From the NCBI GenBank assembly GCA_019915135.1, contig JAHLMK010000023.1, positions 62,001 to 126,000 on the forward strand: DNA of 64,000 nt, given 5' to 3'. This stretch comes from Strobilurus pachycystidiatus (Eukaryota; Basidiomycota; Agaricomycetes; Agaricales; Physalacriaceae). Position 1 is the first letter of the stretch. Each line of letters opens with the position of its first letter. This document shows, piece after piece, positions 34,069 through 44,334 of the stretch. The translations under genes and the position numbers were made by a program. The notes under the pieces are model-generated. The model made no database searches, was not told the origin of the DNA, and saw only the letters and a program-made list of their open reading frames with translations.

Positions 34069-36215
34069 TCAGCGACGAGTACGCTGTACCCATTTAACAT
34101 ATGCACTCTTGAAACGATTCCACTCTAAGAACTCGAGACCTGTTTTTGACGTCACGTACTCTAAGGGGATCTCTGATACATCATCCCCAACCTTGAACCG
34201 AAGTTTTCCAAGAGCAACGTCAAAGCAAGAAGCATCATCACCCAACTTGAGAGTTGTGCGCAACCACACCTCACGATCATCAATGATGGGTGGCGGAGGG
34301 CTTGATCTCTCGTCCACTGGAGAGGCTGGTTGTTGACGGGAAGAGGATGGTGTTGGTGTCTGAAGTGAGCTGGATGGCACTTGCCTGCGGGAAGCAGAAA
34401 GATACTCATGCTCGTTTGACAAAGGCCGAGCAGGAGTGAAGAGTGTGTCATCACGGGAAGGACTAGCAGGGTGGAACTGAGCGTAAGGCTGCTGGCGTTT
34501 TGGCATAGGCAAGGCCTTGTCCGGTTTGAAAAACTTGTTGAGCAGCGGCGGGGTATTGATGTTGCAGCGTCCGTTGTTCTATATCAACAATAAGACATAG
34601 ACACGCTGGCTCTTTGATAGAATTACGAACGATTTCATGTGCCAAGATGTTGATACGGTTGTCGTCCATTTCCCAATGAAGCTCGAGAGTGTCGTTCTTG
34701 TATGGAAAGCAGGGAATAGTAGGATGAAGGGCACACATGCCAGGTCTGTACAGTGCTGCAATCTCTATCCTGCGAGGCTCCAGCCTCTTGTCAAGACCTT
34801 GCTACAAGGCTGTCAGTCATTGTAATCAAAGTGCATACTTCGCTTCATACATTACGTCCGAAAAGATTATCAAGGCGAGCCTCAATAGGATTACTGGATT
34901 GTGCCACCGTGGGTGCAAGTCCGGTTTCATTCCACCACTGTTTGAATATGAGTTTCCGACCATAACGATGAATAGAATGATCACGTACAAAAGTTGGCTG
35001 TTGCGCATTGACAAGAGAGCGAGGAGGGCTCATTGAAATATTAAGAACGGAGCTAGCGCGCTTCGTGGGAGTCATACCCTTGATATGCATGATCATGGTG
35101 TCAAAGGATTGCGGGTCAAGCAAAGGGTAGCACGCGATATTCTTACCAATAGACTGGAGCGGACGAATGGACCAATAGATGGAATCCACTACAAGACGTT
35201 CCTTCTCGGCCTTGCTCGTCCTCGCAAGGTTGCTAAGGAGAGACCAGTAGTCAGAGTCGTCAGTCAGAAGGCCCGAGCCAATCTTCGTGGGCGGCGGAGG
35301 CTCGGGCTTCTTCTGTACCCTGCCGCGTATGATAACAGGTGGCGAGAGATCTGGTCCGACATCGATTTCCATATAGAAGGCCATTGTAAACGGCACTGGT
35401 GGCGGCGTCAGTGCTTTGGGACGCCCAGCCTTGCGACGAGCCTTGGCCGGAGCAGGTGCATCGTCCGAATCCTCGTCATAGGATGCCGCCTGTTTTGAGC
35501 GCGCCTTGAGCTTGACAGCCGCGTCTTTCGTCTCCTTCTTGGCAGCCTTCTTGGCAAGCTTCCTGGCGGCCTTTTTACGTGCTTTTGTGTTGTCCTGGGA
35601 GCGCAGTCAGAGAGGCCAAGACGATTAGACATTGACTAGACCTTGGGAGCATTGGTCGCAACATTGATTGGTGACTGGGAGCGGGACATCTTTCTCCTGC
35701 TTCGGGCTGCAGGCTAAACAGGACATTAGACAGATACGTTGGCTGTGAGGGAGTGTATACGCACTGAAGGAGACATTTCATCCTCGTCCCGAGCCCGCCG
35801 AGTTGAGGGCTTCATCGGAGACTGTTGCACATCGCCACGGCTGCGCCCTCGAGACAAATCATCCACGCGGAACTCGTCATCGTGCTCAGTAGACGCGAGC
35901 GGTATATCGTCTAACGTAGTGCGGTCCGCTTCCAGTGGCTTGTCCAGCTCCTCGGATCCGGTAGGCTTCTGAGTCTGGCTCCTCAAGACGCGTTTGGAAG
36001 GAGGCACTTTGGGAGGAGGCACCCTGACCGTATAGATCTTCTCTGGCCTGAGGACTTCATAACGGGCAATGTCTAGAAGGGTTTAACATTAGCCCGTGTC
36101 CTCCGTCAACGAGCAACAGGCAAGACTGGCCGTGTTCTCCATCTGATGATGGATAGTTGAGACTCGGGGTTCTATACCTATTCCGGTCATCCTCCGCGTC
36201 CTCGGCTGCGTCCAT
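34069..36215 (-). CDS. transposon passenger gene, unknown function, AT-hook-like
   Basis: Located between the TIRs and convergent with the transposase. The probable start is ATG 36215 (MDAAEDAEDDRNR); the first splice is uncertain. Later exons are clear and in phase. N-terminal charged region: PPPKVPPSKRVLRSQTQKP, an acidic/Ser part with SPMKPSTRRARDEDEMSPS, then a Lys/Ala-rich stretch and KARRKAGRPKAL, an AT-hook-like GRP core. A folded-looking region follows (DDSDYWSLLSNLARTSKAEK, SIYWSIRPLQSIGKNIACY, FKQWWNETGLAPTVAQS), then RPGMCALHPTIPCFPYK and ELHWEMDDNRINILAHEIVR. A Pro/Ser-rich linker and a C-terminal domain (LRFKVGDDVSEIPLEYVTSK...FLEWNRFKSAYVKWVQ) end the protein. Length is about 600 residues. 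No family recognised; a role in DNA binding or transposition is inference. Confidence 0.7.
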
Positions 36216-36297
36216 GGCACTTATAGACCGGTTTGAGCCCTCTTGTGCTGCGCGTCGATGGCAGTAGAAGAGAGGAAGTAATTATTTTCATTTTTTG

Positions 36298-36377
36298 CTA
36301 TTTAACGACATTTCCCGCATTCGATCGAATTGTTTCGTATGTTTGGCAGCGCCAGGCATGAATTGTTGAAACATCTG
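36298..36377 (-). repeat. right terminal inverted repeat, 80 bp
   Basis: Reverse complement of the left repeat with two mismatches. It also forms the upstream region of the passenger gene, whose start lies 82 bp inside it. Confidence 0.97.
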
Positions 36378-36647
36378 TATCTCCTAGGACCAGTGTGCTT
36401 TTCTCGAGAGGAGATTTTTACACTTGCCCGTTGTTTGGGAACAGGATACAGGTCAGTCAAGCGACCGACACTGGCGAACAGGCAGGCAGCAGGTGGAGTC
36501 AAACACCATCTCCAACAGCTGAGCCGCCAACATGGTAGAATGGACGAGATGAGATATATGGGATATTTCACTACTCGTCCAGATTTCTTCGCTATCTCGC
36601 TATATATTCATCACGGGCAGTCGCATCGAAAACGCGGAAGATTGTGA

Positions 36648-37224
36648 TCGAGAACGAGCTTCGCTAAATATGGGTATCACCGTCATCAGGGGCCACGTTT
36701 AACAGAGGCCAGCCACTGGCAGCCAACACGTTGCGCGCTGCTGCTCGGTCTCTTTAAATTAGGGGTACCCACAGGCGTTGTTTGACATGCACACATCCAC
36801 GTGTCGACATCCCATTGCCGCGCGCGTTCTTGCATGGCCTGCATCTCATTCTGGCCCCTGGGACGGAGTCGCAGCTATCCGTGTCGTAAACTGTCATTCA
36901 GTGTATTGGTACACGTCGTCACCGGTTCATTCACAGCCTCAGCTGCCCGGAAAAGCATCCGTTCTCACTCACCATACCCTGGAAGTGGGAGTTGATCGCC
37001 CTTCGATCTTCGATAAATTAGGCCAGGAGACTCTATAGCGCCTCGTTCCCGGACGTTGGCCCACATCAGACCCTCGCCTCGTCAAGTTCGCTCGCTTGTC
37101 CCCAGCCCGGGCTCTGCTGTACTAGCCGTCGGACTTTGAGACACTTGGCCTGCTGCCCTCGTGAATTCTTGTCGGCGATTAACATCTCTGACTCGTCAGG
37201 GTCCTCACACAGCACTTTCCAGTC
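36648..37224. other. intergenic, 577 bp, upstream of velvet gene
   Basis: No supported ORF or repeat. Must contain the velvet-gene promoter. Confidence 0.55.
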
Positions 37225-38341
37225 ATGTCCAACAGCTTCATCTTGAACACTCCAATTTCTGACATTCCAATCAACAAACCTATGACCTATATTGGTGGTC
37301 CATATCTTGAACTGGTCAAGAAGGCTCGTCAACCTCCACAGGATCCACTGACATCAGTCTGTGTGAGAGCCGAGCTTACAGAGATACAGTCCCCTTCGCA
37401 GGGGAGGAAGTGCGTTTGTACTTGTGACCCCCCAGACTCCACTGACATTAACATTTGACAAAGGTTTGCTTACCATGGTAAGGAACGGCGTCCAATAAAC
37501 CCGCTTCCCGTTGCGAAGTTGAGGCTCTTCCATTGCTACGAACATTCAGAGGAAGAATTCTCTTCTGAGGAATACAGGTTAGTAACATAACACGTCCTTC
37601 TACATGGCACTTATATCAGTTGACTAGACTCCTTTACGAGATAAAGAGATGCATGGTATGCTTCGTTGACCTTCTCGATGCAGAAATCTGCAGAACCGGT
37701 GAGTGGGCCGGCTTCATCCCTAGCTTACTCTCAAAGTTGATTTACTCTTCACTCGCAAGCCGATAATTTAGTATCCGACTCCAATGAGCTGGGACTTTGC
37801 CAGAATTTGTTGGTGGGGGAGACATTCGAGATGGTGACAGCGATCAGAGGATACGGACAGAGAACTGAATTAGTCTTCGCGTTCCCTGTAAGTATTTCTC
37901 GTCCAGGACTATCAGACCCAAACTTTATCATCCGACAGGATATTTCAGTGCAGCGCCTAGGACAGTTTCGCTTGCGGTATCGGCTTGCCGATAACGACAC
38001 TATAGTGAGCCACCAAGGCCAAGAACGATCCGGTATGGTCCAAGCACAGTGTGACGGAAACGTGTTCTCGATATTCTCTGGAAAGGATCCAAATCAGCAT
38101 CTTCTCCTTCCGTCATCGGATTTGACCATGGTAAGACCCAGAAACCAAATGTGAGAAGCGGCTGACTGGAGTTCTGCAGGCCATAGCTGCAGTCAATCGC
38201 CGGATTAGAGTTAGTAGGTGCCGAAAGGACAAACATCTAGGAAAACGAAAGACGCCGTACTCGCGAAAAGCCTCTAGCTCTTCGTCAGTGGAGTACAGCC
38301 CAGTAAGTGAAGAATCGGAGGACGACGATGAGGGCTATTGA
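37225..38341 (+). CDS. velvet-domain regulator (divergent)
   Basis: Six exons join in phase. The velvet core is visible but diverged: after TYIGGPYLELVKK and VCVRAELTEIQSPSQGRK comes FAYHGKERRPINPLPVAKLRLF, matching the family block (fg.kDRRpidPPPivrL). Then LLYEIKRCMVCFVDLLDAE, DSNELGLCQNLLVGE and RTELVFAFPDISVQRLGQFR, matching the 'FvFpDLsVr.eG.fRLrf.l' block. LPSSDLTMAIAAVNRRIRVS fits the C-terminal helix that normally reads YPG..eST.Lt..la.qg.kl.ir. The tail is basic, then Ser/acidic (VEYSPVSEESEDDDEGY). Velvet proteins form dimers that bind DNA and link light or development to secondary metabolism. Which subtype (VeA, VelB, VosA, VelC) this is cannot be told. Confidence 0.82.
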
Positions 38342-38931
38342 GTCGAAGGTGGACGAGACTTCAATCAAGTTCATGAATGCATATTGTCTTGAGTTACGCC
38401 GTTGAACTACGATGAATCGAGCTTTCCTAAACCGAGAATCCGGCGCAGTCGCCAATCGCATGGTTTGAGAGTTGTCGTATCTGATGCTCAGATCAATGGG
38501 GTAACACAGTACCAGACATGAGGAGAGGTTGAGTGTCGTGAGAATTGACATGAGGAAGGGCTGGGTATGCATGTAGGGCTGCCGAAGCAGAGAAAAGTCT
38601 GTATGGGATTGCCTGTGTGGTTGATGGAGAACCCGGAACAAGAACTCAAATCGTCAAGAGGGAACGTGCTCTGAATCGTCGGAGGTTTTCGGCGAGCTGT
38701 AGAAGATCCATACCAACTTGAGGTCATGGAATATGTTGACTTTTGCAGAGTCAACAGAGTGAGAGCTTATAGCAAGGTTCCAATCAGCACAAGAGATGGG
38801 CCGGTGAAGGCCAGTGAATGCACGAAGGCAAGAGGGTATATCGGAAGATGCCGGCACTAAGACGCAAGCGATGACATCACGAATTCGACGCGTGCCCGGT
38901 TGGTTTCTCAACTCTTCCTCTTACCATCACC
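38342..38931. other. intergenic, 590 bp, upstream of MnSOD
   Basis: ORFs on the minus strand lack motifs. Ends with CT-rich sequence (ctcttcctcttaccatcacc) just before the MnSOD start. Confidence 0.55.
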
Positions 38932-39883
38932 ATGTTCTCCATCGCCCGCACTGCTCTTCGACCCTCTTTGGCCCGCACTTTGGCCGCCTCTGCTCGCGTG
39001 GCGTCTGTTCACACCCTCCCCGACCTCCCATATGCATCCGATGTGCGACATACCTGCCTTGATTATGATTGTCCTAACATCACTTCAGGCATTGGAGCCC
39101 TACATTTGTGAGGAAATCATGACTCTGCATCACCAGAAGCACCATCAGACCTACGTCAACGGTCTCAACGCGGCGGAGGAATCCTACGGGAAGGCTTCCT
39201 CTGTGAAGGAAGCGATTGCCCTCCAGGCTGCTCTCAAATTCAACGGTGGCGGTACGCACTGTCTCTTTCGATATATACTATCCTCTCAAATATGCCGCAG
39301 GTCACATCAACCACTCTCTCTTCTGGAAGAACTTGGCCCCAGCCAGCGCCGAAGGCGGCAAACTCGAAGCTGGACCTCTTAAGTCCGCGATTGAACGCGA
39401 CTTTGGCTCCGTCGATGCTTTCAAGAAGGAATTCAACACCAAGACCGCAGCTATCCAAGGAAGCGGGTGGGGCTGGCTGGTACGGATGCTCCCAGCGTTA
39501 ATGACACGTGATATCTTACTCATTATTAGGGATTGAAATCTTCGACGGGGAAACTTGAGATTGTGACGACTGCTAATCAAGATCCTCTCATCAGTAAGCT
39601 GCAGCATCTCTTGGGAACTTCAGCAAGATTGACCTTTCACAGCACATGTCCCCATAATTGGAATCGACATCTGGGAGCATGTAAGTCGGTTTGTTGCACT
39701 AGTGTCGTATCCTCACCGCTATCGCAGGCGTTCTACATCCAGTACAAGAACGTCAAGCCCGACGTAGGTATCCTCCACTACTGTATTGATCTGTTCTCAT
39801 GTCTTCTTCAGTACTTAAACGCCATTTGGAACGTTGTCAACTTCAAGGAGGCCGAAAAGCGTCTTGCTGAGGCAACCAAATGA
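38932..39883 (+). CDS. SOD2: mitochondrial manganese superoxide dismutase
   Basis: Converts superoxide to H2O2 and O2 in the mitochondrial matrix. An Arg/Ala/Ser-rich presequence ([20 protein letters not shown]) precedes [11 protein letters not shown] and [11 protein letters not shown]. Metal ligands: His in [16 protein letters not shown], His in [12 protein letters not shown], Asp and His in [16 protein letters not shown]. The Gln in [11 protein letters not shown] is the position that separates Mn from Fe enzymes. C-terminus [19 protein letters not shown]. Six or seven exons with strong donors, about 220 residues, normal length. Confidence 0.95.
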
Positions 39884-40255
39884 TGCACAGTCTCTAATTA
39901 GACGATTCCACTGGAGCCGTATTGATCAAACCAAATTCTAGTATTGAATCTGTTGCTTTGCCTGAGTCGCGTCAGTCCCGTATCTCGCTGGTCCTTGCGA
40001 AAGTTTGTTCAGGCCCATACTGAGTCGGTCCTGGTGGCGTAAATGTAACTGCCTAGACTAGCACCCTTTCGTCGTGCGAAAATCTGTAAACCCTCGGAGT
40101 TCGGATGATGATTTGTTGTCTCTCTGTCGCCGCCGACCACCGAGTATCTGCACAAGATAACATTATGCAGGGACTCCCGAAGGACGCCGAGATTTAGTGC
40201 AGGCGACACTATATATTCAGCTCGACTTCTATTCAATCTCTCAACCTACATACTA
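39884..40255. other. intergenic, 372 bp, with TATA element
   Basis: 3' flank of MnSOD and promoter of the 4CL-like gene. TATATATTC at 40210-40218 lies about 40 bp before the ATG. Confidence 0.5.
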
Positions 40256-43102
40256 ATGTCTATCTTTTGCTCTAGTGTCGCTCTCCCGCCAGACATCCCA
40301 GAGAATCTCACAGTGCCTCAATTTCTGCTCGATGACTTTGTTCACACCACTCGTCCTACAAGGTCTGCGAACATACCTTGTTTGATTGAAGACAATTCGG
40401 GAAGGCTGGTTTTCATGCATGAGGTGAGTAGGTGAGCCGTACGCTGATGAGATCTGAGCCAATATGTTGTTTACAATAGCTTTGTCGTCAAACTAAAGCA
40501 CTTGCGGCGTCTCTGCAGCACAAATATAAACTGAGTACGTCGCCTTCAGCTGGCTCGACTTCTTTCTCAAGCTGAAATCTCACCTCAGAGCACGACGATG
40601 TTGGTGCGTAGAACGGGCGCTTCGCTCTCACATGCTATTCTATAACTCAGAAAACACAGTGGCCATCATGAGTCCCAATCACACCGGTGAGCTCCGTTCT
40701 CATGGCTACGCCACCAGGGCTGGTGACTTACCCGCTGTCTCATCAGCCTTTGGACCTTGCGTATGGGCAGCACATCGCGTGGGTGCTATCGTGTCGTGAG
40801 TTTCTGCCATCGCGCCATTTTGGTTAGCCATTCACTTCAAGTAAATGAAGGACGCTGAGCCCGGCGCTCACACTTCCGGAGCTAGGTGAGTAGTGTGAAA
40901 CGATCTCTACATAGTACAGCCTGCCAGATGGGTTAGTAGTAAAGTCTATATGCTCATCTTTTCCCATAGTTCATTCGCTCAACGTAGTGAAACCGGCCAT
41001 GATCATTTTGGCTACAAAGTGCTTGCCCGTCATGCTGAAAGCGCTGCCGGCCTTGGAGTTCGAGATATCATTGGATAGTTTGATCACGCTCGATTCTACC
41101 GGCACCGACCAGGCCGTGCAGTGTCGCACTGTAAATGAACTGATGAATGAGGGCGCTCAGTTACCTCCTTATAAGGAACGCAGTTTGGTCGGCCGCGAGG
41201 GGAACGATGCTATCGCGTTCCTCGCCCCTTCTTCCGGCACGACTGGTTTACCGAAGGTAACTGTGTGGCCAACTTTGGTCTTACTTGACTTGAACTCCGT
41301 CATCCATCCAGGCTGTCTGTATCACGCACCGAAATGTGATCACCATGGTCATCCAAGAGGCGACATTCAATGGAGTCAATGACACTCGTATACCGACGAC
41401 CGAGCAACGCTTTCGTCCTGGCGATGTCGGTAGTGGATGTAAGCGTTCAAGTGAAACCCTTTTTCACCGAAATGACTGATTCCACCTTCTCCGACTCGTA
41501 AAGTTCTTCCGATGTATCGTGAGTATCGGCGTTTACTTTGATAAATGAGCTGTTCTCATATTGTATTGCGCCCGAGCAGATATCTATGGTCTCGTCTTCA
41601 ACGTAAGATGCACGTCCTCCCAGCAATAATACAGAAGGCTGATGTATACATACCCCCTGATGGGTTCAAGCTTCACTTCATGCTCTATGCCGGGGTATGC
41701 GCGTACTCGAGACCAGACCAGATATACGCTGATGTTATTATACCAGATGTCGCTCGTCGTGGCACCAGAATTCAAGTTTGAAAGCTTCCTGGGGAGTATT
41801 CAGAAGTATCGGATCACTCATCTCTCGTAAGGACTTCGCGACTCCCAGCGCGATGATGTTCACGCCCAACTCTATAGACTTGTTCCGCCGCAAGCAGTCC
41901 TTCTTAGCAAAGTAAGTTCATCGATAATTTTGGGACGAAGGAAACTTGACAGTTCCCAAGCACCCATCTACGAGGAAGTTCGATTTATCTTCCGTGATAT
42001 TTTGCCTCGTAGCTGCCGCCCCCTTGAGCGCCAGTCTCACGGAAGAGCTTCTTGCAATCTTCCCTGGTGTAGAGCTTGGACAGGGATACGGTCAGTCACT
42101 GATTGCTCCCGACTCAAGGTTCCAATCGGGATGCCCTGACCTTCGATAGGAATGACAGAAACCTGTGGTTGTGTAAGCATGGTATGTAGCGCGCCAACCT
42201 TACGAAACTGCAGATTCGGGAATGAACTCCTCTCGACAGTTCCCGCTCTCCCAGAAAGTCGGCGTTCTCGGTAGCAGCGGCCAGCTCCTTCCAGGAACAG
42301 AAGCCAGGATCGTCAAGCCCGATGGTGCTTTCGCCATCGTGGGCGAAGAGGGTGAACTCGTGGTTAGAGGAGGCCAGATCGCGTCTGGGTACTACCGTAA
42401 CCCTAGGGCGTGCGCAGATCCTCTTCAACGTCAAATGCTTGGCTACTGACACGATCTATCCAGAACTGCAGAGATATTCAGTGATGATGGGTGAGTGACC
42501 AGTTGTATCAGGGCGTTGGCTACGGACATTGAGCCAGGCGCGGCGCCATCGCAGCTGGTTGAGAACCGGCGATCAAGCTGTGGTGAAGGACGGAGACATA
42601 TTCATTGTAGACCGCGTCAAAGAATTGATCAAGGCTTGTTCCTTCCAATGTCAAAGGTCGCATAGGTCTGACGACGGTGATAGGTCAAAGGTCAACAAGT
42701 GGCTCCGGCAGAGTTGGAAGGACAAATCCTCAAGCATCCTTGCGTATCTGACGTCGCCGTCGTTGGAGTGCAGGACGAATACTCGGGGGAGTTGCCATTC
42801 GCGTTCGTCGTGCTGAAACCTCCGGCTGCTCACTCCTGTAGAGAGGATGAAGACTTTGCTAGGAGACTGAAGCGGAGCATCTACAACGTGAGCTGAGGAA
42901 GACATTTGTGATGGATACAACTGATGTTGGACTGCAGCATGTGGCGGACTCGCTGTCGAGATTCAAATGGTTGAAGGGAGGCATAGAGATTATTGATGTT
43001 GTCCCACGGAATGGGAGTGGCAAGATACTTCGGCGAGTTCTTCGGAAGCAGGGAAACGAGACACGGTCCGTAGAAGATCGACGACCGTTCTCGAAGATGT
43101 AG
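40256..43102 (+). CDS. 4-coumarate-CoA-ligase-like / acyl-CoA synthetase, probably peroxisomal
   Basis: ANL-superfamily enzyme that activates a carboxylic acid (phenylpropanoid or fatty acid) as acyl-AMP and transfers it to CoA. The start is [19 protein letters not shown], and there are about 17 short exons. Motifs in order: [13 protein letters not shown] (P-loop, A3), [21 protein letters not shown] (A5), [34 protein letters not shown] (A7), [13 protein letters not shown] then [15 protein letters not shown] (A8), and [11 protein letters not shown] with the catalytic Lys (A10). The protein ends RRPFSKM; SKM is a type-1 peroxisomal signal. The intron after KELIK (42634-42683) has a GC donor (GCTTGT). 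All family motifs are present, so the gene is probably active. Substrate unknown. Confidence 0.88.
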
Positions 43103-43253
43103 TAGTTGATGTGCAAGAACCAAGCCTCAAGACTCCGACTTTATGTGAGAAAAACTGAATGCATTTTAGAGGTATTCTAAGGGATCTGTGAGATAGTGAG
43201 TCATGAGGCCGTGGACGCGTCTCGATATACGACTTGCCTGTCAAGGTTGTCTA

Positions 43254-43704
43254 TTACTTGAGCTTCGCAAAGAGTTTAGGTCCCGCACACTGGTCGACGC
43301 AGTGCATCATGCTACAAGGTGATGAGTATGCATACCCAGGAGGGGCAAGAAGAAGATACACGTACTGGAAGAGCTCCTCAACGCAGTCTTCTCCCTTGAA
43401 ACCCTCTCCAGCCTCCACCTTGGATTGACAGTGTGAAAAGTGCTCGGTAGCGGCCTTGCAGGCTGAAGACTCCTTGCATTCCTCGCGGAGGGTCGGTTGG
43501 ATCTGAAATGCACGTCCTGTAAGCGGAGAAAGGTCGCTGTATACTGGTCCAACGCACATCTTCTGGCTCCTCCTCTTCCTCCTCCTCCGCCTCCTGCGGC
43601 TGGGGCTCAGCGGGCTCCTCGGCAGGGGTCTCCTCCGCCTTTTCCTCCTCCTCGTCGGCGTGCAAGGTGGGCAGCAAAGAAGAAAAGAAAGACGAAATAC
43701 TCAT
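43254..43704 (-). CDS. QCR6: cytochrome bc1 complex hinge subunit
   Basis: Mitochondrial complex III hinge protein next to cytochrome c1. The start MSISSFFSSLLPTLHADEEEE leads into a long acidic region (EEEEEEPED). The conserved hinge domain follows: IQPTLREECKESSACKAATE, FSHCQSKVEAGEGFKGEDC, VEELF, then after an intron HCVDQCAGPKLFAKLK. The twin-cysteine helices and the C-terminal CVD.C..KlFakLK are diagnostic. Three exons. Short length (about 110 residues) is normal. It is divergently arranged with the DUF6534 gene. Confidence 0.93.
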
Positions 43705-44334
43705 GACGGTCACTGTTGGCGAACAATCGAAGTTGCGGACGACTCCGGGGCAATTCCATCACGTGGCAGCTTGCCGCCCAATGACCGTGTCGGCATTTCC
43801 GAGAGTCGAGACCACCATTCCTCTCCATTCCCTAAGCTGTCCCCAAGTCAACATGCGCTTGCCAATGAAGTTGACCCCCTGTGGAAGACCGTCGCACTGT
43901 GCCTTGACGTTTGCCCGCCACCTGATGCTGTCTGTCGGCTTGCGCCACTTCCAGAATGCTAGTACCTGCGCGTCCTGACTGCGGCCGGCCGAATCCACGA
44001 CTGTCTCACTCGTTGACTGTCTTCCTCTTTATTTTGCCGATGCGAACGTCCTTCCACGCTCCCTCGGTTGTGAGATCAGCTTCGGGGTCTGGCCGCTCCC
44101 AGCAGTCCAGAGTTGGACCCACTCTGCATATGCTTCGAATTCTCCGTTCGTGTACGTGTGAATTGGCGTGATCTGTTGGTGGCGTATCAGTCAGGTCTGT
44201 CCTGCTATAGACCCCGGGGGCCCGTGTTTCCACGCGCAGGCGACATCTGCCAGTACACGCTACTATATTTGAAAACATGTGAGCCATTGCTTATATTAGA
44301 GCCACCCGCCGGGTGGAATCTCGAGCTCTCTCCC
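43705..44334. other. divergent promoter region, 630 bp
   Basis: Between QCR6 (minus) and the DUF6534 gene (plus). Short ORFs lack support. Confidence 0.55.

Larger units (their letters stand above)
32829..36377 (+). mobile_element. Tc1/mariner-like DNA transposon with passenger gene, 3,549 bp
   Basis: Flanked by TA on both sides (32827-32828 and 36378-36379), the target duplication of the Tc1/mariner superfamily. Both ends begin CAGATGTTTCAACAATTC and form 80-bp terminal inverted repeats with only two mismatches. Inside are a plus-strand DD34E transposase (32982-34051) and a minus-strand multi-exon gene (34069-36215); their stop codons are 17 bp apart. Most fungal Tc1/mariner elements are 1.3-2 kb with a single gene, so the size and second gene are unusual. 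High TIR identity suggests recent mobility, but the transposase has a one-base frameshift, so this copy would need a transposase in trans. Confidence 0.93.
32654..36647 (+). other. candidate host gene interrupted by an intronic transposon
   Basis: A reading frame from ATG 32654 (MSPPRNQSREKGPPRPHQ) runs to a donor gtattc at 32783. Right of the transposon, tctcctag ends at 36387. Without the element and one TA copy these form a 55-nt GT-AG intron. The frame then continues (TSVLFSRGDFYTCPLFGNRI), passes a second GT-AG intron and ends MGYFTTRPDFFAISLYIHHG...RGRL at 36647. A second frame (EAVECGPGAVNGDDELAHKL, then DQCAFLERRFLHLPVVWEQD) also stays open across the same splice but lacks an ATG. I cannot decide which frame, if either, is coding. 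No family recognised. Confidence 0.28.
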
